NCBI GenBank assembly: GCA_030142905.1
Contig: JASJOG010000053.1
Coordinates: forward strand, 1 to 64,000
Source: Heliopora coerulea
Lineage: Eukaryota; Cnidaria; Anthozoa; Scleralcyonacea; Helioporidae
Direction: 5' to 3'
Length of the DNA: 64,000 bases
Part shown: in pieces, positions 53,101 through 59,100 of the stretch
How positions within the stretch are numbered: position 1 is the first letter of the stretch
Layout: each line of letters begins with the position of its first letter
Translations under genes and position numbers: made by a program
The notes under the pieces: model-generated
Database searches by the model: none
What the model saw: the letters and a program-made list of their open reading frames with translations, nothing else
What the model was told of the DNA's origin: nothing

Positions 53101-56100
53101 AGCTAAGGCAGATACTTTCCCGTACAGACCGAACGTCCTTCATAAGGAATCGACGTATTATCTTTTATGTTTGAGTGACTTTATCTTATTCAATATAGGT
53201 TGACAGACTAAACGGTGGATTCAAGTCAGACAGCGTTGGCGAAATTATTAATCAGACTGCGAAAGTAACAGATGAAGAAGAGTTATATCCAAAAGACGTA
53301 CAAGATGTCGTTTACGTTCTGGACCAAACGAAGGACAAGACACAGACCCAAGACGAACGCAGGAATTTCATTAAATCCTCTAGTAATATCGTTGACCAAA
53401 CGAACGAACAGTCATGGAAACAGATTGATGTAAGGATATACTTTAAATTGGTCGACTTTTACATCTTCCTAGTCCGACGTATATTTATGTAATATTTAAA
53501 AACCGAACAGGAAGCTCTATCGGGATTTAAAACACGAGGCGACAGCCGTGTATTTTAGATACGATAAAGCACGTACTGCGAGTTTTTTTAAATGGCTTAA
53601 AAAGAACTAACCCCTTAACTTGTTGATTCGTGTAGAAAGTTTGAAAATTGATGATTTCTAAGCCGCAAAAATTTGAGGAGAAAAGTAAGATTGTTTTTAT
53701 CTCATCTAAACACATGACACGGTTATGATTTTCCTTTATATTCTTCTCCGGAATTATTGACGAGTTGTTTTAAATATGGCTTTAACTAGCGTGTAAATCA
53801 TGTTAAATGGTTCGAACAGAAATCTAAGTTAGTTCTTAAAGGACTGTAGTTATAAACAATGCTGCGGAAACAAGAGAAATTTAAAACTTAAAAAGCACTA
53901 TGCATTTCGGCGGACCTCTCAAGTACTATATTTATAGTCCTCATGCACCCACGTTATTCATGATGGGACCACGCTGACGTGTTAAATTACGATTGCCGGA
54001 TTTGATTATTCGCCTAGGTGTCTGAGAATGTTCCTCAAGAGCGCAGTTCCAGCTTTTTATTCGTCCGCGAATGTTGCAATACGGTCTGAAGCCTCTTGTG
54101 ATTCAATACACCAGGCCGACCAATTGTATGCGACCGTCGCACGATGTTGATCAGGCTAAACAACATGTAATGATTTTACGTGACTTCTGATGGATACATT
54201 TTTACGTTCTCAGGAACAAGATAAATTAGCCAAGACGCTTTTGAATGCCGTCGACGTTGAAGCACAACAATATGTCGCGAAGTCGTCGACCGTGAACCAA
54301 CCTGTTGAATATAAAACACCGAACATTGACGTGATCGGAGTGCGATTGGAACCCGGTAACCCAGAGCCGAGAGGTGTAGATTTAACAACCGATGGAGTGG
54401 GTGTAAAAATTCCAGCTGTAGCCTCTGGTGATTTGGAGCAGGCTACTGTTGTGGCCTATTCCACTTTACGGGATATTATATCGGAGGATAGTTTAAAGAC
54501 CTCTGTTGATGATACTTTTACGTCTTATTCAACATTTGCGATAAAGAGTACAGTGGTATCGTTTAGCACAAACCCAAAACTGAATAGTTCATCTCCGGAA
54601 CCGTTCAAGATAGTTCTGAAAAACAACCAGGTAAACTGTGAAAAATTTCAGAAACTGGAACTGATCGTAATTATTTGGTAATTTTTGTAACCACACTTGG
54701 AACGTCCCCAACTACATGTTCCCTTAATAGATTGAGCTCAAGGAAATGAATGATTTATAGCTTGTTGAGTAGTATTACATTTCAAAAAATAAGACGCGTC
54801 CTACACACGCTCTTACAGGACGAGCCTCATCTTCTCTGAATACAGAGACACGGCTGACGTCATTTTCATTTTGTGTTAGAGTACAGAGCGTGGATGACGT
54901 CACGAAAACTCAAAAAAACTTTGGTTATTTTATAAAACAAATAGAAAATAGCTTTCGTATCTCTGTAATATGATAGAAATATGAATGACGCCATTTTAAC
55001 CGCAAAAACACAAGTTTAACACTTGGCCACGCCTCGTGTTTTCACTAGGCATTTTATCAGTTGAAATAAAGTCATTCATGTTGCTATCATAGAACCGAGA
55101 CACTCAAGTAATTTTGTATTTGTGAACTAGAGACACGTTATTGGGATTTTACTTGACAAGAGGCAAACGTTGCGATTTTTTCTCACCTTTCTCGAAAGAT
55201 ATTTTGAAAACGAAAACGTCGAATCAAATTCTGCAAATGGAAATCGTATTTCTTGACCATAGTGTATAAAACTAGGTTGTAAGTGAAAGGGCTGCTGAAA
55301 AACTTTATAGTTTTAATAATGACGTAGAGCGTTTCCACTACGGACCTTTACCGCATTTCCTCTAATGCCTACGAAGCGATGATCCAAGTTGAGGCTTGAC
55401 TAGTCAAAGTAGAAAAATGTCTGAAAAAGTCGAGTCAGGCCTCGATTTTAAGCCTCTGGCCATGGACATTGGAGCGAATGCGGGAAACGTCTTTTATATA
55501 GGCCGAGCAAACACAAGAGTTCGCTCAAGATTTTCTACTTACCTACTCGTAGAGTGGCTTTGAGAACCCGAAGCGAACCTGTGCGTTTGTGGAGCCTGAG
55601 GATGCCGAAAGCAAGTGGAGTGGAAAAGGATGCACGTTGAACGAGGAAGAATCAAATGAAGTTAATGTTACTTGTGACTGTGATCATAACACTGCGTTTG
55701 CTATCTTAATGGATGTTGCAGGTGTACAGGTAAGTTCTTCTATTTGGAGGTAGTATGTGGCGGTTAGAACTGCCCTAAAATAGCATGGTTCTTATTTTGT
55801 TTTTCTTTCACTTCCTTCGACTCCATTCAACGATTCCCAGGTACGCTTTCTGTGACAAAGATGTTGGCTTGTGTATAAAGAGAGCAAATCCTATGTCGAA
55901 GACTTTGTTGCCTATGCGCCAGAAATGACTATGGATAGTAGACAAAAATCCGGAGAAGCCACTGCTAACCTCTGACTATGTGACAAATTTTCCGTGATCG
56001 GTTGTGCGCACGAACTAACATTCGTATATGACATTTTTTCTTTGCCACATGATAAAAATTGGCGCGCCAGTTTCTCAGCAAATACATTTGTCATATAAAA

Positions 56101-59100
56101 TTCGGGCGAGTTTTCTCATGTATACGAGCAAATAAAAATGGTCACTGAAAAAACTTGCTACAGAAAATGTGCTCGTGTAGACTAGGCTTCAGAATGACAT
56201 TTTTCGAAGTCTGTTTCATTTGATAGCTCTAAGAAATCCCCTTTTTTCGATTTTGTTTAAAGTTTGTTCATTTTTCATTTGTTTTCGTATCAAGTGATTC
56301 CTGTTTTCTACCTATTTTAAGTTGACGGAAACCGAGAGAAAGACATTGGAGCTTATTTCTACTGTTGGTTGTTCGATATCTTTACTTGGGGTCATACTAA
56401 CTGTTCTCATGCAAGGTTGCTTCTGGAAACAAATTAAATCACCTCGCTCGAAGGTATTGATCAGCCTCTGCGTGGCGATTGGATTCACAGACATCTTTGC
56501 CATCCTTGAAGGAGTGGCAAGAGATAATTCCGTGAGTATTTAACCAAGTATTTTATCCAATACAAGGCTAAATCCGATCGTGGTAAGCCCAAGTGAAAAA
56601 CATAGAGACTCCACTTAGGGATTGGGTGCAATTGTCCTTGTGCGCCAAATTGTTATGTCGTCAAAATTTTTTACCTAATTTTTTAAAAAAATATGAAAAT
56701 ATCGCTAAGGTCATTACAATTTTATCGTCAATATTGCCAGAAAAACTTTCACGAATCCCTAACACGAATTAAATTAGTAAGCTTCCATCAGAGACTCTAA
56801 GTATTTTCTAAGTAAATTAGCTTGAGAGGATGCGCATTAAAACGCATTGTAATTTCCAAGCTACCACATTTACTAACATGGATAAAATTCAGGATTTAGC
56901 ACATGATCCTGTTAATCGCGTGACTTTCTCAATCTGTGAAATTGGACGGAAGCCCGACTTGACTAACCAGATGTGTTTGCTTTTACAGACATTTTGTACC
57001 GCAGTGGCAGCTCTTCTACATTTCTTTGTGTTGTCAGCCTTCGGGTGGATGTTGTGCGAAGGGATCTTGCTGTACATCTTGCTCATCCGGATCTTCGACG
57101 GCGTTCGAGGAAAACACTGGAAAATATTCAATATGATTGGCTGGGGTGAGTACCTCTATACAGTCATTTGACATGTGTGTAACTTTGACGCACAGTTTCC
57201 GTGGCAAGTTCTTGTAACAAAATCTGTACAAAAAGGGATGGAAATTTTCGAAAAACTTCTTTGCCACAGTAATCTAAGCAAAGAGTCAGTCAGCCAGTCA
57301 GTTAACCTTTTAACGCCCAGTGTCTGATATATCGCACACCTAAGAACAAATGAACCCGTGAGAGAGCAAAGGAAAAACAAAGGACAAAAGAAAAAAATTA
57401 ATGCGTTAAAAAGTTAACAAGTCAGTTGATACGTCACTCGGTCAGTCAGTCGGTCAGTCAGTCGGTCAGTCAGTCGGTCAGTCAGTTAATCAGTCAGTTA
57501 ATCAGTCATTTAGTCAATCAATAAATAATTAGATCAAGCGGTCGGTCATTCAGTTATCTACTTGTCCAACAATCACTGAAGTCAAGACAAAAAAAAATAC
57601 CTATCTTGGGGTGAACAGATATGAGTAGATTTTAAAGTCGAGTTCTTTGCCCACAGTGTTGAACGAAATGTTTGAAAAGCCAAAAGGCTGAAGAAACTGC
57701 CGAGACGTACGAGAGAATGATATTGACGTTTCGAGAGAAGGACCTTCGTCGGCGCTGAGTAGATATTACCTTTCTTTTTATCACTTCAAATACAGGCGTA
57801 CCTGCTATTATCGTCATCGTCTCTTTGGGTGCCACCCAGGCGGATGGTTATGGCACAGAATCTGCTTGTTGGCTCAGTGTTGAAAGTAAACTGATTTGGG
57901 CGTTCGTTGGGCCTGCTTTTTGTATTATTTTGGTAAGATTTTCATGATGTTTATTTTCAACATGATACCATTATTATCATCCAAGTATCCTGGTTGTTTG
58001 AGTGTCACCCTTAGCTATATTTCAGTTGTAATGATTGATCTACATACATAATTACGTTCTGGTACATGCACATGCGCGTGCACTTGCACAAATATGTCTA
58101 CATCTGCATTGATAATTAAACACGTGACGAGTGTAATATAGATAGTTGCCTAAAGACATCAGTACGTCTTCTAAGAATTTTAACCGAGTAATTGTGTTCG
58201 AGTCTGACCGTATTTAAATGCATTACAGGCCAATACAATTATCTTCGTTTTGGTTCTTCGAACGATGTTGAACAGTCACAAAGTAAAACAGGAAGACATG
58301 GTTGGGAAAGTGAGAGCAGGTGTTAAAGCGTCTGGAGTCATCTTCCCTATCCTTGGCCTCACTTGGGTGTTCGGTTTGATGACTTTCAACAGAGAGACGC
58401 TGTTCTTCCGTTACCTTTTTGCTGTTTTTAATTCCTTGCAAGGAATGTTCATCTTCTTGTTCCATTGCGTCTTGAATAAGCAGGTAAGTACATTTGGGTA
58501 CAATACGTGGCAATAGGAGATGCATGGAAAGGAGAGGATCCGTAATAGAAGTTGGGGTTCTGGGGTAGGTGCATCGCACATTCTGGTGGGAAAATGTCTA
58601 AACTGATATGAACCCAAATACAAAAGAACCAGGCTAACTTTTTGCCGGCGGTGTAAGGCTTGTATTATTTTACTCTGGCTAACGCCTGACTATTTTACTC
58701 ATCAAAAGGGGGAACTCCCGCCTCGAAAGGGTTAAACATGAAAATCTTTGTTGTTCGCAATAAAAAATGACGAATCAACCAAGAATGCGCGAATATCTCG
58801 ACTAACTCACGACAGTAAATTCAACGAAATACTACATCTTAACAACTCGCAATATATGATAGGAGAGACCCTGATGGACGAAACACGTTACTCGACATAA
58901 TTCTATCATAACGACGATATTGAAACCCCAAACAAAAATTTAACAAATTTTTGATTTCTTTCCAGTTTCTTATAATAATAATGATGATAATAATAATGAC
59001 AATGGTAATGGTAATGATAATGATAATAATAGGCTTTATTTACCAATGGTAAATGTACACTTTATTTTACTCTATTTATATTTTAATTTATTTAATCTTA

